From contig NZ_JACVXD010000001.1 of assembly GCF_014596975.1 (NCBI RefSeq), positions 678,928-742,927 on the forward strand: a stretch of DNA of 64,000 nt, given 5' to 3'. The notes under the pieces were generated by a model. That model worked only from the letters and a program-made list of their open reading frames with translations, did not search any database and was not told where the DNA came from. This DNA is from Aestuariibaculum marinum (GTDB lineage Bacteria; Bacteroidota; Bacteroidia; Flavobacteriales; Flavobacteriaceae). Below are positions 25,687 to 35,482 of this stretch, piece by piece. The translations under genes were made by a program, and so were the position numbers. The first letter of the stretch is position 1. The number at the start of each line of letters is the position of its first letter.

Positions 25687-27882
25687 TTATCCCATTACAG
25701 TTTTTAATGACATAAATGGTTGATGATAATAACGTTCGCCAGTAGCCTGATACAGTGCATTTGCTAACGCTCCAACAGCCGGTGGCAATCCCGGCTCCCC
25801 AAGACCTGTAGGGTCTATATCATTTTCAACAAAAAATACTTCTATGTCTTCTGGTGCCTGCGAATGACGTATTAATCGATAGGTATTGAAATTATTTTCT
25901 TGTGGCGTTCCTTCTTTAAACGTTAACTGACTATACATGGCATGACCAATACCATCAACAACACCACCTTGTACCATATTTTTAGCAGCATCACGATTTA
26001 TTACAATACCACAATCTACAGCACACCAGACTTTTTTGATTTTTGGCTTACCGTCTTCCATGGCTATATCAATGACCTCCGCAACATAACTATTATGACA
26101 AAAATAAGCTGCCACACCACGGTGGATTCCTGGCATTGACTGTCCCCAATTGGATTTTTCTTTTACCAACTTTAAAACACCTGCATAACGCTTAGCATCA
26201 TAATCGTTTCGCTTTCCTACGGGGTTTGAAATAGCCCGATCGAACAATTCTAAACGGAATTCGATAGGATCTTTTCCTGCCAGTTCAGCCACCTCATCTA
26301 AAAACGATTGTTCGGCTCCTGCCGTAAAATGGGATCTGGGCGCGCGCCATGCTCCTGTAGTTATATTGGTATGAGTACTGGCCTTTTCCGCTAAATAATT
26401 ATCTACCGTACCCGCCGGAAAACGATGTTCAAACACCGGACTTTCCGGTAAACCTGTCCCCTTGACCGAAAAAGCAATTAAATTGTTGTTCTCATCTAAC
26501 CCGGCTTTATAGGTTGTTAAATACGCTGGTCTGTAGGTGCCTTGCGTCATATCATCCTCACGGGTATAGATTAGTTTTATCGGTGCTCCTGTTTGTTTTG
26601 AAATAGCCGCGGCTTCAACTCCAAAATTCACATATAAGCGTCGGCCAAAACCACCACCCATACGCGTCATATTTACCGTAACATCTTCAATAGGCAACCC
26701 TAATAATTTAGATACAGAACCTTCCAAAGCCTGTGGGGTTTGTGTCGGACCAATAAGTTCAGCAGACGTTTCTGTAACGTTTGCAAAGAAATTCATGGGT
26801 TCCATAGTATTATGCGGAAGAAAAGGCGAACTATAGGTACGCTCTATAACTTTTGAAGCTTTTTTAAAAGCCGCTTCCGGATCGCCATCTTTTCGACTTT
26901 CATGCATTTCACCTGAAGCCAGAGTTCCCTCCATGCGTTTCATGTGATCTTCAGAATTTTCTAATTCGCTAACCGCTTCCCAATTCGTTTTAAGTGCTTT
27001 TTTAGCTTTCATAAGTTGCCAGGTCGAATCGCCGACAATCGCTACCAACTGCTGATATCCTTTTTCATCAAAATATCCGGGTTCAGGAACAGAGATATCG
27101 ACAATAAAAGCATCTTGTATACCAGGCATAGCTTTAATTTCAGCTTCATTAAAATCTTTCACCTTCATACCGAATGCTGGTGGATGCTGAATCATAGCCA
27201 GTTTCATGCCTTCGCGTTTAAAATCCAAACCAAACAAAGGTTTACCGGTCACTATATTTTTACCATCAACGTTTTTTACACTTGTAGATATTAACTTAAA
27301 GTCCTTTATATCTTTTAGTTCAACTTCTTCAGGTACTTCCATAGCAACAGCCTGAACAGCAATGTCGCCATAGCCCATGGTACGATCACCATTAATTTCT
27401 TTAATAATTCCACCTGAAACCGTTAAGGCTATAACCTCAACTCCCCAGGCTTTTGCCGTAGCCTCTAAAAGCATTCGTCTGGCTGTAGCTCCTGCCATAC
27501 GCAAAGCATGCCAACCTTTACGAATAGACTGACTTCCTCCCGCTACCTGATTATGATAAAAGCCTGTATTTAACGGAGCTTGCTCTACAATGACATTGTT
27601 CCAATCGACATCGAGCTCTTCAGCGACAATCATTGGCATAGACGTTTTCACATTCTGCCCTATTTCTGGATTTGGAGAATAAATGGTAACTAAACCCGTA
27701 TCTCCAATTTTTATATAACCATTAATCTCGAACCATTCATTAGGAATCGCCAGAGCCTCTTCAGTTTTTCCTCCAGAAACACAACAGGTTAACCAACTAA
27801 AGCCAATAAGCATCCCTCCGCCTGCAGCAGCTGATATTTTCAAAAATGAACGACGATTATATTGTGTTTTTATCTTTGTCAT
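25687..27882 (-). CDS. Tat-exported xanthine dehydrogenase-family molybdopterin-binding subunit (IorB-like)
   Basis: A 731-residue large subunit of the isoquinoline 1-oxidoreductase (IorB) type. A Tat signal with RRSFLK at 10-15 and a hydrophobic stretch precedes a cysteine pair (LTCC), so export, possibly with membrane anchoring, is predicted. Later come GGGFGRR and the C-terminal GEPGLPPAVGALANALY motif that holds the catalytic glutamate region. The real substrate is unknown; aldehydes or N-heterocycles are typical. The small [2Fe-2S] subunit lies 11 nt upstream, and XdhC and MocA follow. No cytochrome subunit is seen nearby. Confidence 0.92.
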   Translation of the reverse strand: MTKIKTQYNRRSFLKISAAAGGGMLIGFSWLTCCVSGGKTEEALAIPNEWFEINGYIKIGDTGLVTIYSPNPEIGQNVKTSMPMIVAEELDVDWNNVIVEQAPLNTGFYHNQVAGGSQSIRKGWHALRMAGATARRMLLEATAKAWGVEVIALTVSGGIIKEINGDRTMGYGDIAVQAVAMEVPEEVELKDIKDFKLISTSVKNVDGKNIVTGKPLFGLDFKREGMKLAMIQHPPAFGMKVKDFNEAEIKAMPGIQDAFIVDISVPEPGYFDEKGYQQLVAIVGDSTWQLMKAKKALKTNWEAVSELENSEDHMKRMEGTLASGEMHESRKDGDPEAAFKKASKVIERTYSSPFLPHNTMEPMNFFANVTETSAELIGPTQTPQALEGSVSKLLGLPIEDVTVNMTRMGGGFGRRLYVNFGVEAAAISKQTGAPIKLIYTREDDMTQGTYRPAYLTTYKAGLDENNNLIAFSVKGTGLPESPVFEHRFPAGTVDNYLAEKASTHTNITTGAWRAPRSHFTAGAEQSFLDEVAELAGKDPIEFRLELFDRAISNPVGKRNDYDAKRYAGVLKLVKEKSNWGQSMPGIHRGVAAYFCHNSYVAEVIDIAMEDGKPKIKKVWCAVDCGIVINRDAAKNMVQGGVVDGIGHAMYSQLTFKEGTPQENNFNTYRLIRHSQAPEDIEVFFVENDIDPTGLGEPGLPPAVGALANALYQATGERYYHQPFMSLKTVMG

Positions 27883-27893
27883 AATGCTTGCTT

Positions 27894-28349
27894 TTATTGG
27901 TTAGATGCGGTTTTAATAGCTTGTTTAATTCTTACATAAGTACCACAACGGCAAATATTTCCACTCATAGCATTATCGATATCCTTATCTGTTGGTTTTG
28001 GATTTTCAGTTAACAAAGCAGTCGCATTCATAATTTGTCCGCTCTGACAATAGCCACACTGCGGAACATCATGTTCCAACCAAGCCTTTTGTACCGGATG
28101 ATCGCCTTCCTCTGACAAACCTTCTATGGTTGTAATTTCTGATGTTCCTATGGTCGATACGGCAATCAGACAACTACGTACGGCAGCACCTTCAAAATGA
28201 ACGGTACATGCTCCACACTGGCCAATACCACATCCGAATTTCGTTCCAAGAAGCTTTAATTCATCTCGCAATACCCAAAGTAAAGGGGTATCGTCGTCTA
28301 CATTAACATTATGAGAAGTTCCGTTAATGCGTAATTTATACTCAGGCAT
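27894..28349 (-). CDS. (2Fe-2S)-binding small subunit (IorA-like)
   Basis: A 151-residue subunit with a plant-type ferredoxin cluster ([15 protein letters not shown] plus SCL) and a C-terminal all-helical cluster domain ([10 protein letters not shown] and NICRCGTY). It has no signal peptide and presumably travels through Tat with the IorB partner. It is the first gene of the IorA-IorB-XdhC-MocA-FdhF run. The 104-nt gap upstream holds a small hairpin (TTGGTT/AACCAA) but no perfect -7 box that I can find. Confidence 0.95.
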   Translation of the reverse strand: MPEYKLRINGTSHNVNVDDDTPLLWVLRDELKLLGTKFGCGIGQCGACTVHFEGAAVRSCLIAVSTIGTSEITTIEGLSEEGDHPVQKAWLEHDVPQCGYCQSGQIMNATALLTENPKPTDKDIDNAMSGNICRCGTYVRIKQAIKTASNQ

Positions 28350-28453
28350 ATTAATTTGTATTAAGTTAAAAGAAGGTTTTAAAGTAATTTGGTTAAAACC
28401 AATTCCTTTAAAAATACAAAAAAGAATACTTGTTATATGATTTTAAGACTTTT

Positions 28454-29410
28454 TTAAGATTTCAAAACAAACTCTAAAGCCCGCTTTTCATTGTAATACA
28501 CATTGCGTTTATCAATAAAACCAACATGTCCTCCATTTTTGGGCATTTCTAAAAACAGATTCGGATTTTCTTTAGCCTCTTTTACAGGGTAACACTCTGG
28601 TGATAAAAAAGAATCATTCAATGCATTAATAATAAGTGTTCGCGTTTTTATATTGGGTAGAAACTGTAAGCAACTGCTTTTCTCATAATAATCGGAAGCA
28701 TCTTTAAAGCCGTGAGCCTTTGCGGTATACACTTCGTCGAAGTCTCGAAGCGTATTTATGGTACAGAATTCCTCATATGATAAATTATCAGGGTATTTAA
28801 CCGCTTTATTTATGAGTTTTCTTGTTAAATGATTTAAAAACCGGTTCGCATAAGGTCTGTTTTTAGGTTTTAACAATTCCAAACAAGATCCGTTTAAATC
28901 TGCAGGTACCGATACCGCTACAGCAGCCTTAACCTGTGTTGGAACATCGTTTCGCTCTCCTAAATATTTCAAAATCAAATTGGCTCCAAGACTAACTCCG
29001 TACAAGTAAATTTCAGAATACCTGTTTAAATCTAACACATGCTGAAGAACATCTTCTAAATCTTCTGTAGCACCGGAATGATAACTTCTAAACTTTAAAT
29101 TATCCTCGCCACTACAACCTCTGAAATTCACACAAATCGCATCGGTATCATTTTCATTAAATAATTTTGCCGTTGCCGTGAGATATGGACGTTGCCCATT
29201 GCCTTCCAGACCATGGAAACACAAAATAAGTTTATCGGTTTTAGCCCCTGCATAGCTCCAGTCTAAGTCAAGAAAATCACCATCTCTAAGATCAATACGC
29301 CTGCGTTCCTGTTCAAGTTTAACCGAACGGATTAACCCCGAATACACGGTTGAAACAAACCCATTCCTAAAAACAAATAAGGGACTATATGTACTGTGTA
29401 ATACTGGCAT
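28454..29410 (-). CDS. YheT-like alpha/beta hydrolase
   Basis: A 318-residue alpha/beta hydrolase of the YheT/COG0429 type. It has CFHGLEGNGQRPY (oxyanion region), the nucleophile elbow YGVSLGANLI, and a C-terminal MPKNGGHVGFID histidine; an aspartate in INALNDSFLSP completes the triad. Substrates of the family are poorly defined, with esters or lipids likely. It ends a run with adenine deaminase and TilS, 2 nt after the deaminase stop. No signal peptide is visible. Confidence 0.88.
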   Translation of the reverse strand: MPVLHSTYSPLFVFRNGFVSTVYSGLIRSVKLEQERRRIDLRDGDFLDLDWSYAGAKTDKLILCFHGLEGNGQRPYLTATAKLFNENDTDAICVNFRGCSGEDNLKFRSYHSGATEDLEDVLQHVLDLNRYSEIYLYGVSLGANLILKYLGERNDVPTQVKAAVAVSVPADLNGSCLELLKPKNRPYANRFLNHLTRKLINKAVKYPDNLSYEEFCTINTLRDFDEVYTAKAHGFKDASDYYEKSSCLQFLPNIKTRTLIINALNDSFLSPECYPVKEAKENPNLFLEMPKNGGHVGFIDKRNVYYNEKRALEFVLKS

Positions 29411-29412
29411 AA

Positions 29413-31038
29413 TTAATTAACGTCTAATGTAGTAAATTTAAATTGGGAACCATCAAATAAGCCTTTATCACTCAATTTTAACGAGGGAATAACCAGCAAA
29501 GCCATGAAGGACAACGTCATATAAGGCGCATACAAACTACTACCCAATTGTTTTGCCATGGCATCGAGCTTCGCATAAGCTTCACCAACCGTTTTCCCAT
29601 CCTTATCACTTATAATTCCTGCTACAGGTAACGGCAGAACCTGTTCTTCAGTTTCCGAAACCGCACAAATACCACCTTTATTCTCGATGAGTAAATTAAC
29701 GGCTCGACAAATAGCTTCGTCTGAAACACCAACAGCAATAATATTATGGGAATCATGACCAACCGAAGAGGCTATAGCACCTTCTTTTAATCCGAAATTT
29801 TTAATAAAAGCGATGGATGGTTTCTGATTTTGATAACGGTTAACTACCGACATTTTTAGTATGTCTTTTTCTGTATTTGAAACCAGGTTATTGTCTTCAA
29901 TTTTAGAATCTTCAATTAATTCGTTGGTAACCAACTGCCCTTCTAAAGCTTCTATAACACGAATTTGCTTAGCAGAAGATTTAACTTTAAAATCTTCAAT
30001 TGTTTTTTTATCACAATTGAAATTATTCAGATTATCAAAAGCAACAGATTGAATTAAAGATGTTCCATTATCGAAAACCAAGACTCCATCAACATAGGTT
30101 TGAAGGGTTTTAAAATCTTTTAAATCCTCTACGACAATACAATCGGCAGTATCACCAACCTGTAGCAATCCAACATCTAAATTATAATGTTTTACAGGAT
30201 TAACACACGCCATTTGCAACACTTTAAATACATCGATACCTTTTTCTACCGCACGAGCACAAAGCCTATTTATATGGTCAATTAACAAATCGTCTGGATG
30301 TTTATCATCACTACAAAACATCATATTTTGGTAATGTTCCGAAGCCAAATCGATTAAGGCTTCAAAATTTTTAGCGGCACTCCCCTCACGAATTAAAATT
30401 TTCATTCCCTTTTGAAGCTTTTCCAAAGCCTCTTCATAAGTGAAACACTCATGATCTGTTGTTATTCCGGAATTTATATACTTAGTAATATCATCGCCTC
30501 GCAATCCGGGAGCGTGGCCATCAATAGGTTTTTTATAATGCTTTGCCCAGGCGAGTTTTTTCATGACCTCTTCATCATCAAGCAAGACACCGGGATAATT
30601 CATCATTTCTGCCAGATACTTGATATCCGGGTTTTCAAGTAAGATCTTAATAGCATCGGAATCAATTACAGCTCCTGCCGATTCAAACGTAGTTGCCGGT
30701 ACACAGGAAGGCGCTCCAAAATTAAATTTAAACGGCACTTTTTTTCCGTTTTCAATCATAAATTCCACGCCTTTCACACCAAGTACATTGGCTATCTCAT
30801 GCGGATCGGAAACCGTAGCTACCGTACCATGAGTAACTGCCAACCGAGCAAATTCACTGGGCACCAACAGAGAACTTTCAATATGTATGTGGGCATCGAC
30901 AAAACCAGGAAGAATATAATGATTTACATCATGTTCTTTTTCTTCAATTGAAGCGATTTTTCCATCTGTAATGGTTATTTCACCTTTAAAAATACGTTGG
31001 TTTACTATGTCGACAATCTGCCCTTGTAATACTGTCAT
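29413..31038 (-). CDS. ade: Adenine deaminase
   Basis: A 541-residue amidohydrolase matching the Ade family of bacterial adenine deaminases, which convert adenine to hypoxanthine and ammonia. Metal ligands are in [12 protein letters not shown] and [30 protein letters not shown] and the C-terminal [13 protein letters not shown] are family marks. The C-terminal Ade domain is complete. The ATG overlaps the tilS stop, so the two are cotranscribed. Confidence 0.95.
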   Translation of the reverse strand: MTVLQGQIVDIVNQRIFKGEITITDGKIASIEEKEHDVNHYILPGFVDAHIHIESSLLVPSEFARLAVTHGTVATVSDPHEIANVLGVKGVEFMIENGKKVPFKFNFGAPSCVPATTFESAGAVIDSDAIKILLENPDIKYLAEMMNYPGVLLDDEEVMKKLAWAKHYKKPIDGHAPGLRGDDITKYINSGITTDHECFTYEEALEKLQKGMKILIREGSAAKNFEALIDLASEHYQNMMFCSDDKHPDDLLIDHINRLCARAVEKGIDVFKVLQMACVNPVKHYNLDVGLLQVGDTADCIVVEDLKDFKTLQTYVDGVLVFDNGTSLIQSVAFDNLNNFNCDKKTIEDFKVKSSAKQIRVIEALEGQLVTNELIEDSKIEDNNLVSNTEKDILKMSVVNRYQNQKPSIAFIKNFGLKEGAIASSVGHDSHNIIAVGVSDEAICRAVNLLIENKGGICAVSETEEQVLPLPVAGIISDKDGKTVGEAYAKLDAMAKQLGSSLYAPYMTLSFMALLVIPSLKLSDKGLFDGSQFKFTTLDVN

Positions 31039-32363
31039 TATTGAATTAATTCTATTTTTAAAATATGCTTGGTTTTGTCAGTCACCTTAAATCGGTCATC
31101 AGCACGCTTACCAATAACCCATACAATATTATCATCACTACAAAACAACCAGGTATTCTCTTTATCGACCAACGAAAACTTTTCGTCCTTAAAAAACTTA
31201 CTCAGCTTTTTCTTTTTGCCTTTCATCCCTAATGGGGAAAAGGCATCGCCTTGTTTTTTCTGTCGTATGGTAAGCGGACTATGCAAAAGTCCTTTATCGA
31301 TGTAAATACAATTCTCATGATGTTCTGTATTTAAAACATCAACTTCAGAAAACTCTAAATACCCACAAGGAATTTTTAAAGTTGCATTAGTATCTAAAAC
31401 TGTTATACTTTCATCAGGTAATACTTCGCTAATATTCCCCGTTAGTATTAACACATCGCGGTCTTTTATTAAGCGATGCGTTGCTGAAGCTACGTATTTT
31501 CCAGGCTGCGCCGAAAGTAAATTTAAAATATCGTCCCATTGTGTAAACCCATAACTTTTGAAAGTTTCATATAAAAACGCTTTGGGTGCACTTTGCTTCT
31601 TAAATACCTCAACCTTATACTTGGTTTCCTGACTGGTCACTTTTATGATTGCTTCTTTTAAAAACGTTTCCATAGCATCCTCAACAATACCGAATGTATC
31701 GTTTAAATGACTCAATGTACTTTGGAAACTCTGTAATAAGCTTGGGTTAATCTCTTTTAAAATCGGGATAACGTCATGGCGTAATTTGTTACGCAGGTAT
31801 TTGGTCGATTTGTTACTGCTATCGTCGCGCCACTTGATATCATTATCTTTTGCAAAATTTGCAATCTGTTCATTAGAAAAAGGCAATAACGGACGAACAA
31901 ACACCTCATTCACTTCCGGAATTCCGGTTAGACCTTCCAACCCCGTTCCACGCGTAAAATTGATTAAAAAGGTTTCTAAGTTATCATCGGCGTGATGTGC
32001 AGTTAAGACGTAATCAAATTGTAACTGCTCTGATAATTCCGAAAACCAATTATACCGCAATTCGCGCGCTGCCATCTGTATAGAACGTTTGTTTTCTTCG
32101 GCATACCCTTCAGTATCAAAACTTTCTACAAACACTTCTAGATCTAAATCCTCTGCCAGCTGCAGCACAAAGTCTTCATCTGCATCACTTTCTTTTCCGC
32201 GTAAATTAAAATTACAATGTGCTAAAGCTACATTCAATTGACTTTTATAACATAAATGTGTAAGTACAACACTATCAATTCCGCCAGAAATAGCAATAAG
32301 CAATTTACTGTCCTTTAAGAACGATAAACGAGATTCTAAATGATCTTGAAATTCTTTTAGCAT
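31038..32363 (-). CDS. tilS: tRNA(Ile)-lysidine synthetase TilS
   Basis: A 441-residue enzyme with the PP-loop [11 protein letters not shown] near 25-36 and [31 protein letters not shown] and RPLLPFSN motifs of TilS. The C-terminal domain has [28 protein letters not shown], which binds tRNA. It lysidylates C34 of tRNA-Ile(CAU) and is essential. It is the first gene of the tilS-ade-yheT run. Confidence 0.96.
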   Translation of the reverse strand: MLKEFQDHLESRLSFLKDSKLLIAISGGIDSVVLTHLCYKSQLNVALAHCNFNLRGKESDADEDFVLQLAEDLDLEVFVESFDTEGYAEENKRSIQMAARELRYNWFSELSEQLQFDYVLTAHHADDNLETFLINFTRGTGLEGLTGIPEVNEVFVRPLLPFSNEQIANFAKDNDIKWRDDSSNKSTKYLRNKLRHDVIPILKEINPSLLQSFQSTLSHLNDTFGIVEDAMETFLKEAIIKVTSQETKYKVEVFKKQSAPKAFLYETFKSYGFTQWDDILNLLSAQPGKYVASATHRLIKDRDVLILTGNISEVLPDESITVLDTNATLKIPCGYLEFSEVDVLNTEHHENCIYIDKGLLHSPLTIRQKKQGDAFSPLGMKGKKKKLSKFFKDEKFSLVDKENTWLFCSDDNIVWVIGKRADDRFKVTDKTKHILKIELIQ

Positions 32364-32478
32364 GCTTCAAATATACAACAATGCCTTTTGAAAATGATAT
32401 CCTACATTTATTTAAAATGAGATAAAATACTAGTTTAAAATCTGAGAATTTAGTATCTTATAACTGTAATTTTAATAG

Positions 32479-33180
32479 ATGAGGACCATGAGCACCATTG
32501 ATAAATTAAACGATAAAGCAACACAGGCAGCCTTCAATAAAAAGATGCTTACCGCATCGCAACAACTACATCCTTATGTTAAACACAGGCTTTATATTGC
32601 CGAATCTAAAGGCATTATTCCAAGAAAAATGTATTCTTCAAATGGTGTAGTAGACGACACAATTGTTGCTTTCTATGAAAAGGGTTATGATGTAGATATA
32701 GACAACAACACCTTAAAACTCAAACTTTTTAAAATGGTTAATTCACAATTGGATAATATTTATGAAAAAGAAGCTTTTCATAATAACACCATTAGTACAC
32801 GCAAGTTTCTAGAAGAAGAACTAGCAGCTCTGGAAGAGAAATATACCATTGATGACGGTTTCGATTATATTATGAATGAGGACCTGAATGATATCTCCTA
32901 CCAACAGAACGGACATGATAAACACCTGTTTCTTTACGATGACAATAACCATTCTATTTTAAATGCTTTTAACACAAAAGCTTCTAAACGCAATAACTCC
33001 AAAAAGGTTATCGGAAATATTTACACCAGACTACCAATTAACGTTTCAAACATCATTGATTTATACGTCTTTGGTAAATTACCCATTGCCGATATTGCTG
33101 CAATAAAACAAATTGAAGAACAACGTATCGAGAATATTATTAACTGGGTGAAAAAGAGTTTTGAAACCAATTTAGACTAG
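32479..33180 (+). CDS. Conserved hypothetical protein, mostly helical, charged
   Basis: A 233-residue soluble protein without a signal peptide that I do not recognise. The middle is acidic (EEELAALEEKYTIDDGFDY). The last 60 residues (NVSNIIDLYVFGKLPIADIAAIKQIEEQRIENIINWVKKSF) look like a helix-turn-helix of the sigma-region-4 or LuxR kind, suggesting a DNA- or RNA-polymerase-related role; this is weak. A second in-frame ATG at 32488 is an alternative start. Its TAG stop and that of pabB share the palindrome CTAG at 33177-33180. Confidence 0.7.
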   Translation: MRTMSTIDKLNDKATQAAFNKKMLTASQQLHPYVKHRLYIAESKGIIPRKMYSSNGVVDDTIVAFYEKGYDVDIDNNTLKLKLFKMVNSQLDNIYEKEAFHNNTISTRKFLEEELAALEEKYTIDDGFDYIMNEDLNDISYQQNGHDKHLFLYDDNNHSILNAFNTKASKRNNSKKVIGNIYTRLPINVSNIIDLYVFGKLPIADIAAIKQIEEQRIENIINWVKKSFETNLD

Positions 33181-34469
33181 TCTTCGAGCACTTGTCGCAT
33201 AGCTTTTGCTTTTACTAAACATTCCTCATATTCTTTATGGGGATCGCTTTTAGCAGTTATAGCGCCACCTACGGAATAGGACACGTATTTTTTGGTTTCA
33301 TTATAAAGGATACTTCTAATCACCACATTAAAATCGAAATTTCCTGTTGGGGAAAAATAACCAACAGCTCCAGAATAAAGTCCGCGTTTAGTTTCTTCTA
33401 AAGTCTCTATAATTTTCATAGCCGAAAACTTTGGAGCACCCGTCATACTCCCCATAGGGAATGTGGTTTCAATAATGTCTACCGGATGTGTTTCGGGTGT
33501 TACTAGCGACTTCACTGTCGATATCATTTGATGCACCTGATCGAAGGTGTAAATCTTACATAACTCCTCCACCTCAACGCTACCTCTAATGGCAGTTTTA
33601 GATAAATCGTTACGTACCAAATCCACAATCATGATATTTTCACTACGTTCCTTTTCATTCTCCAACAACTCTTTTTTCAGCTGTTCATCTTCCTCTACAT
33701 CTAAAGCGCGTTTTGCTGTCCCTTTAATGGGTTGAGAAATCACCTTATTGCCTTCTTTTTTTATGTAACGCTCCGGTGATGCGGATAATAAATATTTATC
33801 GGTACATTTCAAAAACGTAGCAAATGGCGGATTCGATATATTGTTGAGTTTATTATAAATTTCTAAAGGCGGAATCTGAGTGTCTTCAGCATAAAATTCC
33901 TGACAAAAATTAGCCTCGTAAATATCACCTCGATGAATATGCTCTAACATCGCACCAACTTTCTCCTGATAGGCGTCTTTATGAATACGAAGGTGAATTT
34001 TTATCGGGTCTCTCTGTTGTTGCTTTTCGGAAATATCTACCGACTGAATATCTTCAAAATCGGATTCCATTTCATCATCAACCATATTTAAATACTGAAC
34101 ATCAACCTCATTCTCTTTTATAAAGAATAAACGTTTTGGCTGAAAAAAATACAAGTCAGGAAACCCTAAGCCATCATAGTTCTTCGACTCTAAAGGTTCT
34201 ACTGCATTTTTTAAATCGTAGGTTAAATACCCAAAAATCCAGTCCTTCGCTTGTGTTTGATAATCTTTTAATTGCTCGAAAGCCTGCGTATAATCGGTTT
34301 TGATACTGGTAAATGCATCAACCGCCAACACCGCATCATATTCTCCGTATTGTTGCTTGTAATTATTAGAATCCAGCCAAACAACATCTTCAAATTGCTG
34401 ACTCCACAATAATAATTTCTGCTTAAACAACTGAATGTCTTCGATATGGCGATTTTGTACTGCTCTCAA
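33177..34469 (-). CDS. pabB: Aminodeoxychorismate/anthranilate synthase component I (PabB-like)
   Basis: A 430-residue chorismate-binding enzyme. The conserved C-terminal half has IHRGDIYEANFCQEFYA, LSASPERYI, PIKGTAKRA, IMIVDLVRNDLSKT and FPMGSMTGAPKFSAMKIIE. PIKGT, with lysine, fits the PabB class, in contrast to the alanine-type motif of anthranilate synthase. No glutaminase partner lies next to it. It feeds p-aminobenzoate to folate synthesis. The 3' end overlaps the convergent gene by four bases. Confidence 0.88.
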   Translation of the reverse strand: MRAVQNRHIEDIQLFKQKLLLWSQQFEDVVWLDSNNYKQQYGEYDAVLAVDAFTSIKTDYTQAFEQLKDYQTQAKDWIFGYLTYDLKNAVEPLESKNYDGLGFPDLYFFQPKRLFFIKENEVDVQYLNMVDDEMESDFEDIQSVDISEKQQQRDPIKIHLRIHKDAYQEKVGAMLEHIHRGDIYEANFCQEFYAEDTQIPPLEIYNKLNNISNPPFATFLKCTDKYLLSASPERYIKKEGNKVISQPIKGTAKRALDVEEDEQLKKELLENEKERSENIMIVDLVRNDLSKTAIRGSVEVEELCKIYTFDQVHQMISTVKSLVTPETHPVDIIETTFPMGSMTGAPKFSAMKIIETLEETKRGLYSGAVGYFSPTGNFDFNVVIRSILYNETKKYVSYSVGGAITAKSDPHKEYEECLVKAKAMRQVLED

Positions 34470-34548
34470 GTGAAAAATTTATAGCGCAAATTTAGGTAGA
34501 ATCCTTAAAAATTCACAAGTTTTGTATATTAGATTAAATATTCTATTC

Positions 34549-35439
34549 ATGTTTACACTAGAAAACGACCTACTAAAAATTAGCGTTAAAAATACCGGCG
34601 CCGAATTATGTGAAATTAGTTCTGTAAAACACCAAACCCAATTTATGTGGGATGCCAACCCCGATGTTTGGGCTGGCTTTGCACCTAACCTGTTTCCTGT
34701 TATAGGTGCCTTAAAAAACGACACTTATATTCTGGACAATAAAGCCTATACATTACCGAAACACGGTTTTATTAGGGGCAATGAGAACATAGAATTAGTG
34801 GAGCAATCTGAGGATAGTATAACATTCAAACTGTCTTATGATAATGAAACCCTAAAAGTCTATCCTTTTAAATTTGAATTCCTCATCACTTATAAACTTA
34901 CCGAAAACACCTTAGACGTTATTCATACGATTAACAATCTGGATGATAACCCCTTGTATTTTTCATTAGGTGGCCATCCGGCATTTAAATGCCCTGTTTA
35001 CAACAACGAAACCTATGAAGATTACAGCTTAGTTTTTGAACATTCAGAACATTCAGAAACGCATATGGTTAGTCTTTCAGACGGCCTTATTTTAAATGAA
35101 ACCGCACCGCTTTTGAATAATACAAACACCATAAAACTTAAACACAACCTATTCGATAAGGATGCTTTAATTTTTAAAGACTTAAAGTCTAAAACCATTA
35201 CATTAAACAGTGTTCATTCCGGTGATATCTTAACGGTATCGTATCATGATTTTCCATATTTAGGTGTTTGGGCTAAACCTACAGGAGACTATGTCTGCAT
35301 TGAACCTTGGTTAGGCATTGCCGACAGTGTGAACCATAATCAGGATTTTAAAACAAAGGAAGGCATTTTAAAATTAGAACCTAAAAATAATTTTACAGCA
35401 AGCTATAGCATAGAAATACACAACACGCATTTAGTGTAA
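34549..35439 (+). CDS. Aldose 1-epimerase family protein (LacX-like)
   Basis: A 296-residue beta-sandwich epimerase-family protein. MFTLENDLLKISVKNTGAEL begins the typical fold. LPKHGFIRG, FSLGGHPAFKCP (catalytic histidine region) and GVWAKPTGDYVCIEPWLGIAD (with the catalytic-glutamate region) are the family marks. It probably equilibrates sugar anomers, with substrate unknown. ATG 34549 is taken because the fold starts there; an upstream ATG at 34522 would add nine atypical residues. Confidence 0.88.
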   Translation: MFTLENDLLKISVKNTGAELCEISSVKHQTQFMWDANPDVWAGFAPNLFPVIGALKNDTYILDNKAYTLPKHGFIRGNENIELVEQSEDSITFKLSYDNETLKVYPFKFEFLITYKLTENTLDVIHTINNLDDNPLYFSLGGHPAFKCPVYNNETYEDYSLVFEHSEHSETHMVSLSDGLILNETAPLLNNTNTIKLKHNLFDKDALIFKDLKSKTITLNSVHSGDILTVSYHDFPYLGVWAKPTGDYVCIEPWLGIADSVNHNQDFKTKEGILKLEPKNNFTASYSIEIHNTHLV

Positions 35440-35482
35440 GTAGAATAATAAGCGTAACTTTGCCCACTATAAATGATACGTT

